DNA of 64,000 bases, from the NCBI RefSeq assembly GCF_026162625.1, contig NZ_JAOTBD010000020.1, positions 1 through 64,000 on the forward strand, in the 5' to 3' direction. Positions 45,201 to 54,003 of the stretch are shown piece after piece. Position 1 is the stretch's first letter, and every line of letters begins with the position of its first letter. The notes under the pieces are model-generated. The model made no database searches. It was not told the origin of the DNA and saw only the letters and a list, made by a program, of their open reading frames with translations. The position numbers were made by a program, and so were the translations under genes. Source of the stretch: Paracoccus beibuensis (GTDB lineage Bacteria > Pseudomonadota > Alphaproteobacteria > Rhodobacterales > Rhodobacteraceae).

Positions 45201-45457
45201 CCCGCCACGGCTTTCGCGGCGCTGCCGAGATCGCGGCGACGCTGGACCACATGGCGGCCTTTGCCCATCTGGCGGGCGCCGTGCCGCCGCATCTGTTCGA
45301 CCTGTATCACGAGGCAACGCTTGGCCGGCCCGAGATCGTGAACTTCATGGAGGCCGAGAACGCGCCGGCGCTGGCCGCGATGCGCGACCTGTTCCAGCGG
45401 CTGCACGAGGCGGGCCTGTGGGTGACGCGCCGCAACTCCATCGCGGTGACGCTGTGA
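42212..45457 (+). CDS. cobN: Cobaltochelatase large subunit
   Basis: 1081 residues. It inserts cobalt into hydrogenobyrinic acid a,c-diamide with CobS and CobT, which are not in this window. CobN/magnesium-chelatase H features seen are GAHGTLEWLPGKAVALSGDC near residue 530, YPFIVNDPGEAAQAKRRIGA and the C-terminal GRPEIVNFMEAENAPAL. It is somewhat shorter than the Pseudomonas denitrificans protein (about 1275). The stop overlaps the cobG start as GTGA. Confidence 0.94.
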   Translation: MHVIFREQVGLERSDTPYDPGQTPADLVVLSFSDSDLGAFAEGWRRAAGGLPSLRLCNLVALRHPVSVDTYVENTLAGAKGILIRLIGGEAYWPYGLASVQDLARRKGIALAVLPADGRDDARLEEASTVPASVLRVLRRHCDQGGAVAAQAALAQMAIASGLEAAPVPGRKTLPQMGFYDPDHGVVDAPGEVQALVTFYRSWLAAADMAAIDALIRTLRGGGISATGAFAPSLKAEGLGDWLAAALTTAPRIIVNATGFAAGSGAAEQVVPLGQTARAGMAPFADFPAPVFQVALSTNRRRDWAGAERGLSPSDLAMNVVLPEVDGRIFAGVISFKSPGRRDPDLQYSRFAHRPDPDLLTAAVNRIEAWARLAQTPLPARRVAMVLSTYPGRDWQMAHAVGLDAPASADAVGGMLAKAGYDATPGSAAALTTARLDCPLEEYRAALATLPQALQDDLQAAWGAPEDDPDCRHGAFRIAAIRRGKLIVALQPERSHRAGRENDYHDLTRVPRHAYVAFYLWLRAQGPHALVHMGAHGTLEWLPGKAVALSGDCWPQALTGALPVIYPFIVNDPGEAAQAKRRIGAVTLGHMPPPMRQSALPPGMAGLERSLDEYSTADGLDPARRDRLIAAIRDEARALGVEDDLGIPPDASAAEAITRIDRFVCDIKESQYGEGLHVWGSGECGDAERAGLMAALDGRFVAPGPSGSPNRGRRDVMPTGRNLFSVDPRAVPTPAAHAQGVKLAEELLRRHLQDHGDWPQGLVVDLWGSATMRTAGEEFAMALHLAGLKPVWDAGSGRVSGVEVIPAALLDRPRIDVTLRVSGLFRDVFPVLAQLFETGTATLADRDEAGNPYAARAPRVFGPQPGQYGLGMGTAPDSFTDAARQAAGEAWLSASAWAIGADGTSRPDRAGLEARLAGVDSFVHPQDLPETDLLMAADFAAHEAGFAAAMAHLGGKAALYHLDATQPDRPRARTLTEEVARTVRSRAADPAWADAMTRHGFRGAAEIAATLDHMAAFAHLAGAVPPHLFDLYHEATLGRPEIVNFMEAENAPALAAMRDLFQRLHEAGLWVTRRNSIAVTL

Positions 45458-46557
45458 GCGTGGTGAAGGGCTGGTGCCCCGGTGCGCTGCAGCCGATGCA
45501 GTCCGGCGACGGCTGGGTCGTCCGCATCCGCCCCCGGGGCGGGCGGCTGGACGCGGCGCAGGCGGGGGCCATCGCCGATGCCGCCGAGGCCCATGGCAAC
45601 GGCGTGATCGAGCTGACCGGACGCGCCAACCTGCAGCTGCGCGGCGTGGCGCCCGCCGCGCACGCGCCGCTGGTTGCGGCCCTGTCGGCGCATGCCCTGA
45701 TCGACGCCGACATCGCCGCCGAGACGCGGCGCAACATCCTTGTCACCCCCTTCGCGGATGCCGAGGCGGATGCCCTGGCCGAGGCGTTGGCTGGGGCGCT
45801 GGCCGCCTCGGACCTGCCGCTGCCGGCCAAATTCGGCTTTGCGGTCGATCCCGGCCGCGTCCCGGTCCTGGCCCGCGACCCGGCCGATATCCGCATCGAG
45901 CGGGGCCGCGAGGCCCTGCTGCTGCGCGCCGACGGGGTGAATCTCGCCGCCCCCTTGCGATCCGTCGATGATGCGCTGGCGCTGGCGCGGTGGTTTCTGG
46001 ACATGGGCGGCGCGGCCGGTGGCCGTGGCCGGATGGCGGCGCTGATCGCGCGGGGCATCCGCCCCGATGCGGCGCTGCCGGCGCCCGCCCCCATGCCCCC
46101 GCCCGGCCCCGGCGCGGTCCCGCAGGGCATGCTGGCGGCGATGGAGTTCGGGCAGGTCCCCCCCGACACGCTGCGCCGCCTGGCGCGCCTTGGCCCCTTG
46201 CGGATGACTCCGTGGCGGATGCTGCTGGTGCGGGGCGCGCGCCACCTGCCCGCGATGCCGGGCCTGATCCTTGACCCCATAGACCCCCGCCTCAGGCTGC
46301 GGGCCTGCCCCGGCGCGCCCGCCTGTCCGCAGGCCCTGGCCGAGACCCGCAACCTGGCCCGCAGCCTGGCAGAGCTTGTCCCGCCCGGCGCGGTGCTGCA
46401 TGTGTCTGGCTGCGCCAAGGGCTGCGGCTGGCCGCACGCCGCCGACCGCACCCTGACCGCCACGACCGAAGGGTTCGACCTGATCTGCCACGGCCGCGCC
46501 GCCGATCCCGCCGCCCTGCGCGGCCTGCACCCCGACCAACTGCCGAAGGTTCTCTGA
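45454..46557 (+). CDS. cobG: Precorrin-3B synthase
   Basis: 367 residues, a nitrite/sulfite-reductase-like fold. It uses O2 and an iron-sulfur centre to oxidise precorrin-3A, marking the aerobic cobalamin route. The 4Fe-4S cysteines are in CPGAPACPQA and, about 40 residues later, CAKGCGWP. The substrate half contains ELTGRANLQLRGV. The GTG start at 45454 overlaps the cobN stop; upstream frame belongs to cobN. The stop overlaps cobH as TGATG. Confidence 0.92.
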   Translation: MSVVKGWCPGALQPMQSGDGWVVRIRPRGGRLDAAQAGAIADAAEAHGNGVIELTGRANLQLRGVAPAAHAPLVAALSAHALIDADIAAETRRNILVTPFADAEADALAEALAGALAASDLPLPAKFGFAVDPGRVPVLARDPADIRIERGREALLLRADGVNLAAPLRSVDDALALARWFLDMGGAAGGRGRMAALIARGIRPDAALPAPAPMPPPGPGAVPQGMLAAMEFGQVPPDTLRRLARLGPLRMTPWRMLLVRGARHLPAMPGLILDPIDPRLRLRACPGAPACPQALAETRNLARSLAELVPPGAVLHVSGCAKGCGWPHAADRTLTATTEGFDLICHGRAADPAALRGLHPDQLPKVL

Positions 46558-47186
46558 TGCCCCACGACTATGAAAAGGACGGCGCCGCCATCTATCGCCA
46601 GTCCTTCGCCACCATCCGGGCCGAGGCCGATCTGGCGCGCTTCGACGCCGACGAGGAGCCCGTCGTCGTCCGCATGATCCACGCGGCGGGGCTGGTGGGC
46701 CTGGAACGCGACGTGGCCTTCACCCCCGGCATGGCGACCGCCGCCCGCGCGGCGCTAGCGGCCGGTGCCCCGATCCTCTGCGATGCGCGCATGGTCAGCG
46801 AAGGCGTGACCCGTGCCCGGCTGCCCGCGAACAACCAGGTTATCTGCACCCTGCACGACCCTCGCGTCCCAGACATGGCGCGCGACATGGGCAACACCCG
46901 CAGCGCCACCGCGCTGGAGCTGTGGCGTCCGCATCTGGACGGCGCGCTGGTCGCCATCGGCAATGCGCCGACCGCCCTGTTCCACTTGCTGAACATGCTG
47001 GAAGACCCTGCCTGCCCCCGTCCCGCCGCGATCATCGGCTGCCCCGTGGGCTTCGTGGGCGCGGCCGAATCCAAGGACGCGCTGATGGCGGCACCTCCTG
47101 CACCCTCGGTCATCGTGCGCGGGCGGCTTGGCGGCTCGGCCATCACCGTGGCGGCGATCAACGCGCTGGCCAGCCGGAAGGAGTGA
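46557..47186 (+). CDS. cobH: Precorrin-8X methylmutase
   Basis: 209 residues, normal size. It moves the C-11 methyl group to C-12 to give hydrogenobyrinic acid. The active-site His lies in RMIHAAGLVGLERDVAF near residue 41. ILCDARMVSEGVTRARLPANN and IIGCPVGFVGAAESK are conserved. It sits between cobG and cobI with overlaps or a three-base gap. Confidence 0.94.
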   Translation: MPHDYEKDGAAIYRQSFATIRAEADLARFDADEEPVVVRMIHAAGLVGLERDVAFTPGMATAARAALAAGAPILCDARMVSEGVTRARLPANNQVICTLHDPRVPDMARDMGNTRSATALELWRPHLDGALVAIGNAPTALFHLLNMLEDPACPRPAAIIGCPVGFVGAAESKDALMAAPPAPSVIVRGRLGGSAITVAAINALASRKE

Positions 47187-47189
47187 ACC

Positions 47190-47933
47190 ATGGGACAGAT
47201 CATCTGCGCGGGTCTTGGGCCGGGGGATCCGGACCTCATCTCGGTGGGCGCGGACCGCGCGATCCGGGGCGCGCGGCACGTGGCCTTCTTCCGCAAGCCC
47301 GGACGGCAGGGGCAGGCCCGGCGGATCGTGCAGGGCATGCTGCCTGCCGGTTGCACCGAATACCCGATGGAATACCCGGTGACGACGGAACTGCCCTTCG
47401 ACAGCCCAGCCTATAACGACCTGCTGTCGGCCTTCTACGACGACTGGGCAGGGCGTCTGGCGGCGCTGGCCGCGACCGACGAGGTGGTGGTGCTGTGCGA
47501 AGGGGACCCGTTTCTTTATGGCTCTTTCATGCACCTCTATGTGCGGCTGAAGGACCGGGTGCCGGTGCGGGTGATCCCCGGCACTCCCGGCATGGTCGGC
47601 TGCTGGAATGCCAGCGGCACGCCGATCACCTGGGGCGACGACGTGCTGACCGTGCTGATGGGCACGCTTCCCGAAGCCGACCTGGCGCGCCACATGTCGG
47701 CCTGCGACGCGATGGTGGTCATGAAGACCGGCCGCAACCTGCCCAAGGTCCGCCGCGCGCTGGCCGCCGCCGGACGCCTTGATGACGCCTGGCTGGTCGA
47801 GCGCGGCACCATGCCGGGCCAACGCATCGCGCGGCTGGCCGAGGTCGAGGGCGCCGACTGCCCCTATTTCGCCATCGTATTGGTCCACGGCCAGGGCCGC
47901 CGCCCTGTTGCGGTGCCGGATGCTGCCGAATGA
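47190..47933 (+). CDS. cobI: Precorrin-2 C(20)-methyltransferase
   Basis: 247 residues of the SAM-dependent tetrapyrrole methylase fold. The N-terminal AGLGPGDPDLIS, the central LCEGDPFLYGSFMHLY and IPGTPGMVGCWNASGTPI mark the C-20 enzyme. The ATG follows AAGGAGTGAACC. The stop overlaps cobJ as ATGA. Confidence 0.94.
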   Translation: MGQIICAGLGPGDPDLISVGADRAIRGARHVAFFRKPGRQGQARRIVQGMLPAGCTEYPMEYPVTTELPFDSPAYNDLLSAFYDDWAGRLAALAATDEVVVLCEGDPFLYGSFMHLYVRLKDRVPVRVIPGTPGMVGCWNASGTPITWGDDVLTVLMGTLPEADLARHMSACDAMVVMKTGRNLPKVRRALAAAGRLDDAWLVERGTMPGQRIARLAEVEGADCPYFAIVLVHGQGRRPVAVPDAAE

Positions 47934-48664
47934 CCGGCTGGATCGCCGTCGCGGGCCTGGGGCCGGGCGATGATGCACTGGTCACGCCCGAGGTGACCGC
48001 CGCCCTGGATCAGGCGACGGATGTGATCGGGTATATCCCCTATGTTGCGCGGGTCGCGCCGCGTCCGGGCCTGGTGCTGCATCCCTCGGACAACCGGGTG
48101 GAACTGGATCGCGCGCGCCACGCGCTGGACCTGGCGGCGGCGGGGCGGCGGGTGGTCATCGTGTCGTCCGGCGATCCGGGGGTCTTTGCCATGGCCTCGG
48201 CCCTATTCGAGGCGCTCGAGGCGGCGGGCGCCGATCCGGACATCCGCATCCTGCCGGGCATCACGGCGATGCTGGCGGCGGCGGCGCGGGCCGGCGCGCC
48301 CTTGGGCCACGATTTCTGCGCGATCAACCTCTCGGACAACCTCAAGCCCTTCGCGCTGGTCGAACACCGCCTGCGCCATGCGGCGCGGGGCGATTTCGCG
48401 ATGGCGTTTTACAACCCCCGGTCGCGGTCCCGCCCCGAGGGCTTTGCCCGCGTGCTGGAGATCCTGCGCGAGGAATGCGAACCTGGGCGCCTGCTGATCT
48501 TCGCCCGCGCCGTCAGCACCCCGGACGAGGCGCTGCAGATCGTGACGCTGGCCGATGCCCACCCCGCGATGGCCGACATGCGCACGGTCGTGCTGGTCGG
48601 CAACTCTGCCACGCGGCGGGTCGGCCGGTGGGTCTATACCCCCCGCAGCGCAGGCGTCGCCTGA
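47930..48664 (+). CDS. cobJ: Precorrin-3B C(17)-methyltransferase
   Basis: 244 residues, tetrapyrrole methylase fold. AGLGPGDDALVTPEVTAAL, the SSGDPGVFAMASALFEAL loop, GHDFCAINLSDNLKPF and MAFYNPRSRSRP are family marks. It methylates C-17 and causes ring contraction after CobG. It ends the first plus-strand block; a hairpin separates it from the convergent cobK. Confidence 0.94.
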   Translation: MTGWIAVAGLGPGDDALVTPEVTAALDQATDVIGYIPYVARVAPRPGLVLHPSDNRVELDRARHALDLAAAGRRVVIVSSGDPGVFAMASALFEALEAAGADPDIRILPGITAMLAAAARAGAPLGHDFCAINLSDNLKPFALVEHRLRHAARGDFAMAFYNPRSRSRPEGFARVLEILREECEPGRLLIFARAVSTPDEALQIVTLADAHPAMADMRTVVLVGNSATRRVGRWVYTPRSAGVA

Positions 48665-48693
48665 TGCGAGGCGGACGTCAGACGCGGCGCCCT

Positions 48694-48730
48694 TGCCGGC
48701 AGTTGCCGGAACTGTCAGCCGCTGCCGGCA
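48694..48730. terminator. Hairpin between convergent cobJ and cobK
   Basis: TGCCGGCAG at 48694-48702 pairs with CTGCCGGCA at 48722-48730. The right arm lies within the last codons of cobK. No T tract is seen, so it is a terminator candidate by position. Confidence 0.45.
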
Positions 48731-49461
48731 GGGGTGCTGTCGCGCAGCCAATCCAGCGCCACCTGCGGCTCGGTGACCGTCATGCGCTCTGGAACCCATG
48801 GGCGGTCGATCATGATCACGCGGATGCCCAGGGCCCGCGCGGCAGCAAGCTTCGCCGCCGCCCCGCTGCCGCCGCTGTTCTTGGCGACCAGGTGCGTGAT
48901 GCCATGCGCGGCCATCAGCGCTCGGTCGCCGGCTTCGGTGAAGGGTCCGCGGGCGATCACGACGTCGGCTTGCGGCAGGGGCGGTTCGCCGGGCGCATCT
49001 ATCAGCCGCAGCAGCCAGCGATGCGGCAGGCCGGCGAAGGACGCAAGGCTCTGCTTGCCGATGGCCAGGAAGATCCGCGAGGGCGTCGGCGGCAGCATCG
49101 CGACGGCACCGTCGATGTCGGCAACGCCGGTCCAGTCGTCCCCCGGACCGGGTTGCCACTCCGGGCGCTGCAGGGCCAGCAGCGGCACACCGGCGCGGCG
49201 CGCGGCCTGGGTCGCGTTGCGGCTGATGCGGGCGGCGAAGGGGTGCGTGGCATCGATCAGGTGGCTGATCGCCTTGTCGCGCAGGTAACGCTCCAGCCCT
49301 TCGGGGCCGCCGAAGCCGCCGATGCGCAGCGGCAGTGGCTGGGCCAACGGTGCGGCGGTGCGCCCGGCATAGGAATAGATCGCCGGCACCTGCGCTTCGG
49401 CAAGCAGGCGAGCCAGGGCGCTGGCTTCGGACGTTCCGCCCAGCAGAAGGACGCGCGGCAT
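48715..49461 (-). CDS. cobK: Precorrin-6A reductase
   Basis: 248 residues. It reduces precorrin-6A with NADPH. MPRVLLLGGTSEASALARLL is the N-terminal signature, with DATHPFAARISRNA and a C-terminal AKNSGGSGAAAKLAAARALG. It is the only reversed gene in the cobalamin block. Its ATG (49459-49461) overlaps the ATG of the divergent cobL (49460-49462) within one CATG, so its promoter must lie inside cobL. Confidence 0.93.
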   Translation of the reverse strand: MPRVLLLGGTSEASALARLLAEAQVPAIYSYAGRTAAPLAQPLPLRIGGFGGPEGLERYLRDKAISHLIDATHPFAARISRNATQAARRAGVPLLALQRPEWQPGPGDDWTGVADIDGAVAMLPPTPSRIFLAIGKQSLASFAGLPHRWLLRLIDAPGEPPLPQADVVIARGPFTEAGDRALMAAHGITHLVAKNSGGSGAAAKLAAARALGIRVIMIDRPWVPERMTVTEPQVALDWLRDSTPAGSG

Positions 49462-50650
49462 GGCTGACCCTTGGTTGACAATCATCGGGATCACCGAGAA
49501 TGGCTTGCCCGGCCTGGGCGATGCAAGCCGCCATGCGCTGGCCGCGGCCGAGGTCGTGTTCGGCGGCCCTCGCCATCTGCAGCTTGCGGGGGTCGGCGCG
49601 CGGGGACGGTTCTGGCCGGTGCCATTCGACATCGCACCGGTGCTGGCGCTGCGGGGGCAGCGGGTGGCGGTGCTGGCCTCGGGCGATCCCTTCTGGTTCG
49701 GCGCCGGCGGCAGCCTTGCCGCAGCGTTGCAGCCCGCCGAATGGCGCGCCCTACCCGCGCCGGGGGTGCTGTCGCTGGCGGCTGCGCGGCTTGGCTGGCG
49801 GATCGAGAGCTGCGTGACCTTGGGCCTGCACGCCGCCCCCTTCGCGCGCCTTCGGCCGCATCTGGCGCGCGGCTGCCGGATCATTGCGACGCTGCGGGAC
49901 GGTAACGCCCCGGCCACGCTGGCCGCCTGGCTGAGGGCGCAGAGCGCGGGGGCCATCCGGATGACGGTGCTGGAGCGGCTTGCAGGGCCCGCCGAACGTG
50001 TCCGCCAGGCCACGGCGGCGGGGTTCGCGCTGACGGATGTGGGCGCGCCGGTGGCCGTGGCGCTGGACGGGTCGGACCTGCCACGCGGCTTCGGGCTGTC
50101 GGCTGTTGCGGGCCGTCCCGACGACCAGTTCGCCCATCAGGGCCAGATCACCAAGTCGCCGATCCGGGCGCTGACGCTGGCGGCGCTGGTGCCGAGGGCC
50201 GGCGCGCTGCTGTGGGACATCGGCGGCGGGTCGGGGTCGATCTCGGTCGAGTGGGCGCTGGCCGGGGGCCGCGCGATCTGTCTCGAGCCGCGGGCGGACC
50301 GGCTGGCGCTGATCCGCGCCAACCTGGACGACTTCGGCCTGGCCGACCGCGTGATGCTGCGACAGGGCGCGGCGCCGCAGGCGCTGGCGGACCTGCCCGA
50401 ACCGGATGCGGTCTTCGTCGGTGGCGGGGCCAGCGCGGCCCTGTTCGACATGCTGTGGCCCGTGCTGCCGCCCGGCGCGCGGCTGGTCGCCAATGCCGTG
50501 ACGCTAGAGACCGAGGCGCTGCTGGCCGACCGCCATGCCCGTCACGGCGGCGATCTGACCCGGATCGAGTTCGCCCGCGCCGCCCCCCTGGGCGGCATGC
50601 GCGGCTGGCAACCGGCCCGCCCGGTCGTGCAATGGGCAGTCAGCCGATGA
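49460..50650 (+). CDS. cobL: Precorrin-6Y C(5,15)-methyltransferase (decarboxylating)
   Basis: 396 residues, a two-domain enzyme. Residues 1-200 are the tetrapyrrole methylase for C-5 (DPWLTIIGITENGLPGLG, VLASGDPFWFGAGG). Residues about 220-396 are the CbiT-like methyltransferase/decarboxylase (LLWDIGGGSGSISVEWAL, VFVGGGAS). A normal CobL is about 400-410. No clear ribosome binding site precedes the ATG, which overlaps the divergent cobK start. Confidence 0.92.
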   Translation: MADPWLTIIGITENGLPGLGDASRHALAAAEVVFGGPRHLQLAGVGARGRFWPVPFDIAPVLALRGQRVAVLASGDPFWFGAGGSLAAALQPAEWRALPAPGVLSLAAARLGWRIESCVTLGLHAAPFARLRPHLARGCRIIATLRDGNAPATLAAWLRAQSAGAIRMTVLERLAGPAERVRQATAAGFALTDVGAPVAVALDGSDLPRGFGLSAVAGRPDDQFAHQGQITKSPIRALTLAALVPRAGALLWDIGGGSGSISVEWALAGGRAICLEPRADRLALIRANLDDFGLADRVMLRQGAAPQALADLPEPDAVFVGGGASAALFDMLWPVLPPGARLVANAVTLETEALLADRHARHGGDLTRIEFARAAPLGGMRGWQPARPVVQWAVSR

Positions 50651-50970
50651 GGATCGCCGGCATCGGCTGTCGTCCCGGAACCGGCTCCGGCCCGATCCTT
50701 GACGCCATCGCAGCGGCGGGCAGCATCGACGCGCTGGCCACCATTCCCGCCCGCGAAGCCGAGTTACGCCCCGCCGCTGCCGCGCTAAGATTGCCATTGC
50801 ACCTGGTCGCGGTCACGGGCATCGCCACGCCGACGCAGTCACCGCGCATCCAGTCGCTGCACGGGACCGGATCGGTGGCCGAGGCTGCCGCCATCGCCTG
50901 CGGCGGCAGGCTGCTGGCCCCGCGCCGCACCTTCGGCCCCGTCACCATCGCCATCGCAGAGGTTCCATGA
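50647..50970 (+). CDS. cobE: Cobalamin biosynthesis protein CobE (CbiG C-terminal-like)
   Basis: 107 residues. It matches the C-terminal CbiG domain: [18 protein letters not shown] at the N terminus, [20 protein letters not shown] in the middle and the short end [18 protein letters not shown]. In the aerobic pathway CobE is a small protein of undefined chemistry that always accompanies the methyltransferases. Both ends overlap neighbours as ATGA. Confidence 0.87.
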   Translation: MRIAGIGCRPGTGSGPILDAIAAAGSIDALATIPAREAELRPAAAALRLPLHLVAVTGIATPTQSPRIQSLHGTGSVAEAAAIACGGRLLAPRRTFGPVTIAIAEVP

Positions 50971-51740
50971 CCGTCCATTTCATCGGCGCCGGCCCCGGTG
51001 CCGCCGACCTGATCACGCTGCGGGGCCGCAACCTGATCGCCGCCTGTCCCGTCTGCCTCTATGCCGGCAGCCTGGTGCCGCCCGCCCTGCTGCAGCACTG
51101 CCCGCCCGGCGCCCGGATCGTGAACACCGCGCCGCTCAGCCTGGACCAGATCGTCGAGGAGATGGCGCAGGCCAATGCCAAAGGCCATGACGTTGCGCGG
51201 CTGCATTCGGGCGACCTGTCGGTCTGGTCGGCACTGGGCGAACAGCTGCGCCGCCTGCGCCAGCTTGGCATCCCGTTCCAGGTGACGCCGGGCGTGCCGT
51301 CCTTCGCCGCGGCGGCCGCCGCGCTGGAGACCGAGCTGACGCTGCCCGGCATTTCGCAATCGGTGGTGCTGACACGGACGCCGGGCCGCGCCTCGACCAT
51401 GCCCGAACGCGAAACGCTGACCGCCTTCGCCGCCACCGGGGCGACGCTGGCGATCCATCTGTCGATCCACGCGCTGGACCGGGTGGTGGCGGACCTGATG
51501 CCGGATTACGGCCCCGACTGCCCGGTGGCGGTGGTCTGGCGGGCCAGCTGGCCTGACCAGCGGATCATCCGGTCAACGCTGTCGCGGGTTCAGGACGACG
51601 CGCAGGGGATCGACCGGACCGCGCTGATCCTGGTCGGCCCCGCACTGGCGGCCGAGGGGTTCGACGACAGCCGCCTTTACGCCGCCGACTATGACCGCCG
51701 CTATCGCCCTGTCGGCCCCGACCCGAGGTTTCCGGAATGA
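50967..51740 (+). CDS. cobM: Precorrin-4 C(11)-methyltransferase
   Basis: 257 residues, tetrapyrrole methylase fold. [48 protein letters not shown] and [19 protein letters not shown] are diagnostic of the C-11 enzyme. It overlaps cobE upstream and cobB downstream by four bases each. Confidence 0.94.
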   Translation: MTVHFIGAGPGAADLITLRGRNLIAACPVCLYAGSLVPPALLQHCPPGARIVNTAPLSLDQIVEEMAQANAKGHDVARLHSGDLSVWSALGEQLRRLRQLGIPFQVTPGVPSFAAAAAALETELTLPGISQSVVLTRTPGRASTMPERETLTAFAATGATLAIHLSIHALDRVVADLMPDYGPDCPVAVVWRASWPDQRIIRSTLSRVQDDAQGIDRTALILVGPALAAEGFDDSRLYAADYDRRYRPVGPDPRFPE

Positions 51741-53062
51741 CGCCAGGACTGATGATCTCGGCCCCTGCCTCGGGGACCGGCAAGACGATGCTGATGCTGG
51801 GCCTGCTGACGGCGCTGCGGCGCAAGGGGCTGACCGTGCAGCCCTTCAAGTCGGGACCCGACTACATCGATCCGGGGTTCCACCATGCGGCCTCGGGGCG
51901 ATCCAGCTTCAATCTGGATGCCTGGGCGATGGAGCCGGGGCGCATCGCCGCCCATGTCACGGGCCAGCCGCCTGCCGACCTGGTGCTGGCCGAAGGATCG
52001 ATGGGGCTTTTCGACGGGGTCGCGTCGGCCGGGGAAACCGGCATCGGTTCCAGCGCCGAGATCGCGCAGATGATGGGCTGGCCGGTGGTGCTGATCCTGG
52101 ACGTGGGCGGCCAGGCGCAGTCGGCCGCCGCCACCGCGCGGGGCTTTGCCACGCTGCGGCCGGACCTGCCCTTCGCGGGGGTGGTGCTGAACCGCGTCGC
52201 CTCGGCGAGGCACGAGGCGCTGATCCGCGAAGGGATGCGCGCCGCCGGGATCACGGTGCTGGGCGTCCTGCCGCGTCAGGGCAACATCACCCTGCCGGAA
52301 CGCCACCTGGGGCTGGTCCAGGCCGAAGAGACCGCTGGCCTCCAGGCGATTCTGGATCATGCGGGCGACTTTGTCGGCGCGCATTGCAACCTTGATGCCA
52401 TTGTCGCCGCCGCCGCCAGCCGCACCCTGCCCGATCACGCGGCGCCGCTGCCGCTGACCGCGCCCGGCATGCGCATCGCCCTGGCCCGGGATGCCGCCTT
52501 CAGCTTCGTCTACCCCCACGTGATCGAGGCCTGGCGCAGAGCCGGTGCGACGATCCTGCCGTTCTCGCCGCTGGCCGACCAGGGCCCGGATGTCAGCGCG
52601 GACTGCTGCTGGCTGCCCGGCGGCTATCCTGAACTGCACGCGCCGCGCATCGCGTCTGCCGAAGGCTTTCGCGCGGCCTTGCACCGCTTTGCCGCAACCC
52701 GCCCGGTGCACGGCGAATGCGGCGGCTATATGGCGCTTGGGGCGGGGCTGGTCGATGCCGAGGGCAAACGACACCCGATGCTGGGCCTGCTGGGGCTGGA
52801 GACGAGCTATGCCAAGCGCCGGATGCACCTGGGATACCGGCGGGCCGAACCGCTGGCGGCGGTGCCGGGCCTCGGCCGGCACCCGCTGCGGGGGCACGAG
52901 TTCCACTATGCCTCGATCCTGTCGCAGCCCGACGCGCCGCTGGCGCAGGTGACGGATGCCAACGGCGCCCAGGTGCCCGAGACTGGCAGCCATCGCGCGA
53001 TGCCCGGCGGTGGGCAGGTCACGGGGACATTCTTTCATCTGATTGCGCCTGCCACGACTTGA
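51737..53062 (+). CDS. cobB: Hydrogenobyrinic acid a,c-diamide synthase
   Basis: 441 residues. It amidates the a and c side chains with ATP and glutamine. The N-terminal P-loop is [17 protein letters not shown], followed by [13 protein letters not shown]. The C-terminal class I glutamine amidotransferase has the nucleophile in [12 protein letters not shown] near residue 325 and the His in HEFHYAS. It ends the second cobalamin block, and a second riboswitch follows. Confidence 0.94.
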   Translation: MTPGLMISAPASGTGKTMLMLGLLTALRRKGLTVQPFKSGPDYIDPGFHHAASGRSSFNLDAWAMEPGRIAAHVTGQPPADLVLAEGSMGLFDGVASAGETGIGSSAEIAQMMGWPVVLILDVGGQAQSAAATARGFATLRPDLPFAGVVLNRVASARHEALIREGMRAAGITVLGVLPRQGNITLPERHLGLVQAEETAGLQAILDHAGDFVGAHCNLDAIVAAAASRTLPDHAAPLPLTAPGMRIALARDAAFSFVYPHVIEAWRRAGATILPFSPLADQGPDVSADCCWLPGGYPELHAPRIASAEGFRAALHRFAATRPVHGECGGYMALGAGLVDAEGKRHPMLGLLGLETSYAKRRMHLGYRRAEPLAAVPGLGRHPLRGHEFHYASILSQPDAPLAQVTDANGAQVPETGSHRAMPGGGQVTGTFFHLIAPATT

Positions 53063-53099
53063 CGCAGGCGGCGCGATGACGTTCAGGTGAAGGCCTGCA

Positions 53100-53290
53100 T
53101 GGTGCCTGCATGACGTTTCAGCGTCGGGCTTCATCGGGAATGGGGAAGGGCGGACCCAATCGCGGCGCCCGAAGCCCCAGCCGCCCCCGCGACTGTATGC
53201 GGAGAGCGCGCGTCACCCGTGCCACTGGGGCCACGCCCCGGGAAGGCCGACGCCGCGCCCCGACCCGCAAGCCAGGAAACCGGCCATGGC
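53100..53290 (+). ncRNA. Second cobalamin riboswitch, upstream of CbiM-like permease and cobF
   Basis: Core parts in order: GGTGCCTGCATGAC near 53101, ATCGGGAATGGGG near 53132, CCAGCCGCCCCCGCGACTGTA near 53177 (cited by its ends), GCCACTGGGG near 53221, CCGGGAAGG near 53238 and GCAAGCCAGGAAACC near 53267. The downstream start is at 53338. Short frames through this region are not genes. A corrinoid-sensing switch before a cobalt permease is the expected arrangement. Confidence 0.9.
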
Positions 53291-53337
53291 AGACACCAGA
53301 TCCGCCGTCGGGTGTGACGGCCAAAGGAGAATCGACC

Positions 53338-54003
53338 ATGCATATCGAACCGGGCATCGTCGCGGGCGCCAAGATCGTGCTCAGCTATGCCACCGCCGCG
53401 ACCGCCGGCGCCTATACCCTGAAGCTGGCCTTCGAATCGCTGCGCGAACGGGGCCTCTCCTCGCTTGGCGCACGGGCCGCGCTGGCGACCGTTGCCACCT
53501 TCGTCTTCTTCCAAGTGCTGCCGCATTTCCCCGTCGGCGTGTCCGAGGTGCACCTGATCCTCGGCTCCACGCTGTTCCTGGTCTTCGGCGCGGCCCCCGC
53601 CGCCATCGGGCTGGCGCTTGGGCTGCTGGCGCAAGGGCTGCTGTTTGCGCCCGCCGACCTGCCGCAATACGGCATGAACGTCACGACGCTGCTGGTGCCG
53701 CTGTTCGCGGTCGCCGCGGCGGCGCGCCGCGTCATCGCCCCCGGCACCGCCTATGTCGACCTGAGCTATGGCCAGGCGCTGGCGCTGTCGACGGCCTTCC
53801 AGGGCGGCGTCGTCGCCTGGGTGGCATTCTGGGCGTTCTATGGCCAAGGCGCTGCCGCATGGGAGGGCGTCGCCACCTTCGGCGCGGCCTACCTGCTGGT
53901 TGTCGCGCTGGAGCCGCTGGTCGACCTTGCGCTGCTGGCCGGCGCCAAGTCCCTGCGCGGCCTGCGCGACAGCGGCCTGGTGACGCCGCGCCTGTTCGCA
54001 TGA
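53338..54003 (+). CDS. CbiM-like cobalt ECF transporter permease (solo)
   Basis: 221 residues, about six membrane segments. The N terminus MHIEPGIVAGAKIVLSYATA keeps the Met-His of CbiM, where the amino terminus and His-2 bind Co(II). VGVSEVHLILGSTLFLVFGA provides the inner conserved His. The usual partners CbiN, CbiQ and CbiO are absent here. The ATG follows AAAGGAGAATCGACC and is preceded by a cobalamin riboswitch, which supports cobalt uptake. The stop overlaps cobF as ATGA. Confidence 0.85.
   Translation: MHIEPGIVAGAKIVLSYATAATAGAYTLKLAFESLRERGLSSLGARAALATVATFVFFQVLPHFPVGVSEVHLILGSTLFLVFGAAPAAIGLALGLLAQGLLFAPADLPQYGMNVTTLLVPLFAVAAAARRVIAPGTAYVDLSYGQALALSTAFQGGVVAWVAFWAFYGQGAAAWEGVATFGAAYLLVVALEPLVDLALLAGAKSLRGLRDSGLVTPRLFA

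Noticed and set aside
42623-45406. A 927-codon minus-strand frame
   Set aside because: Antisense shadow of cobN; composition dominated by Arg, Gln, Gly and His and no conserved motif.
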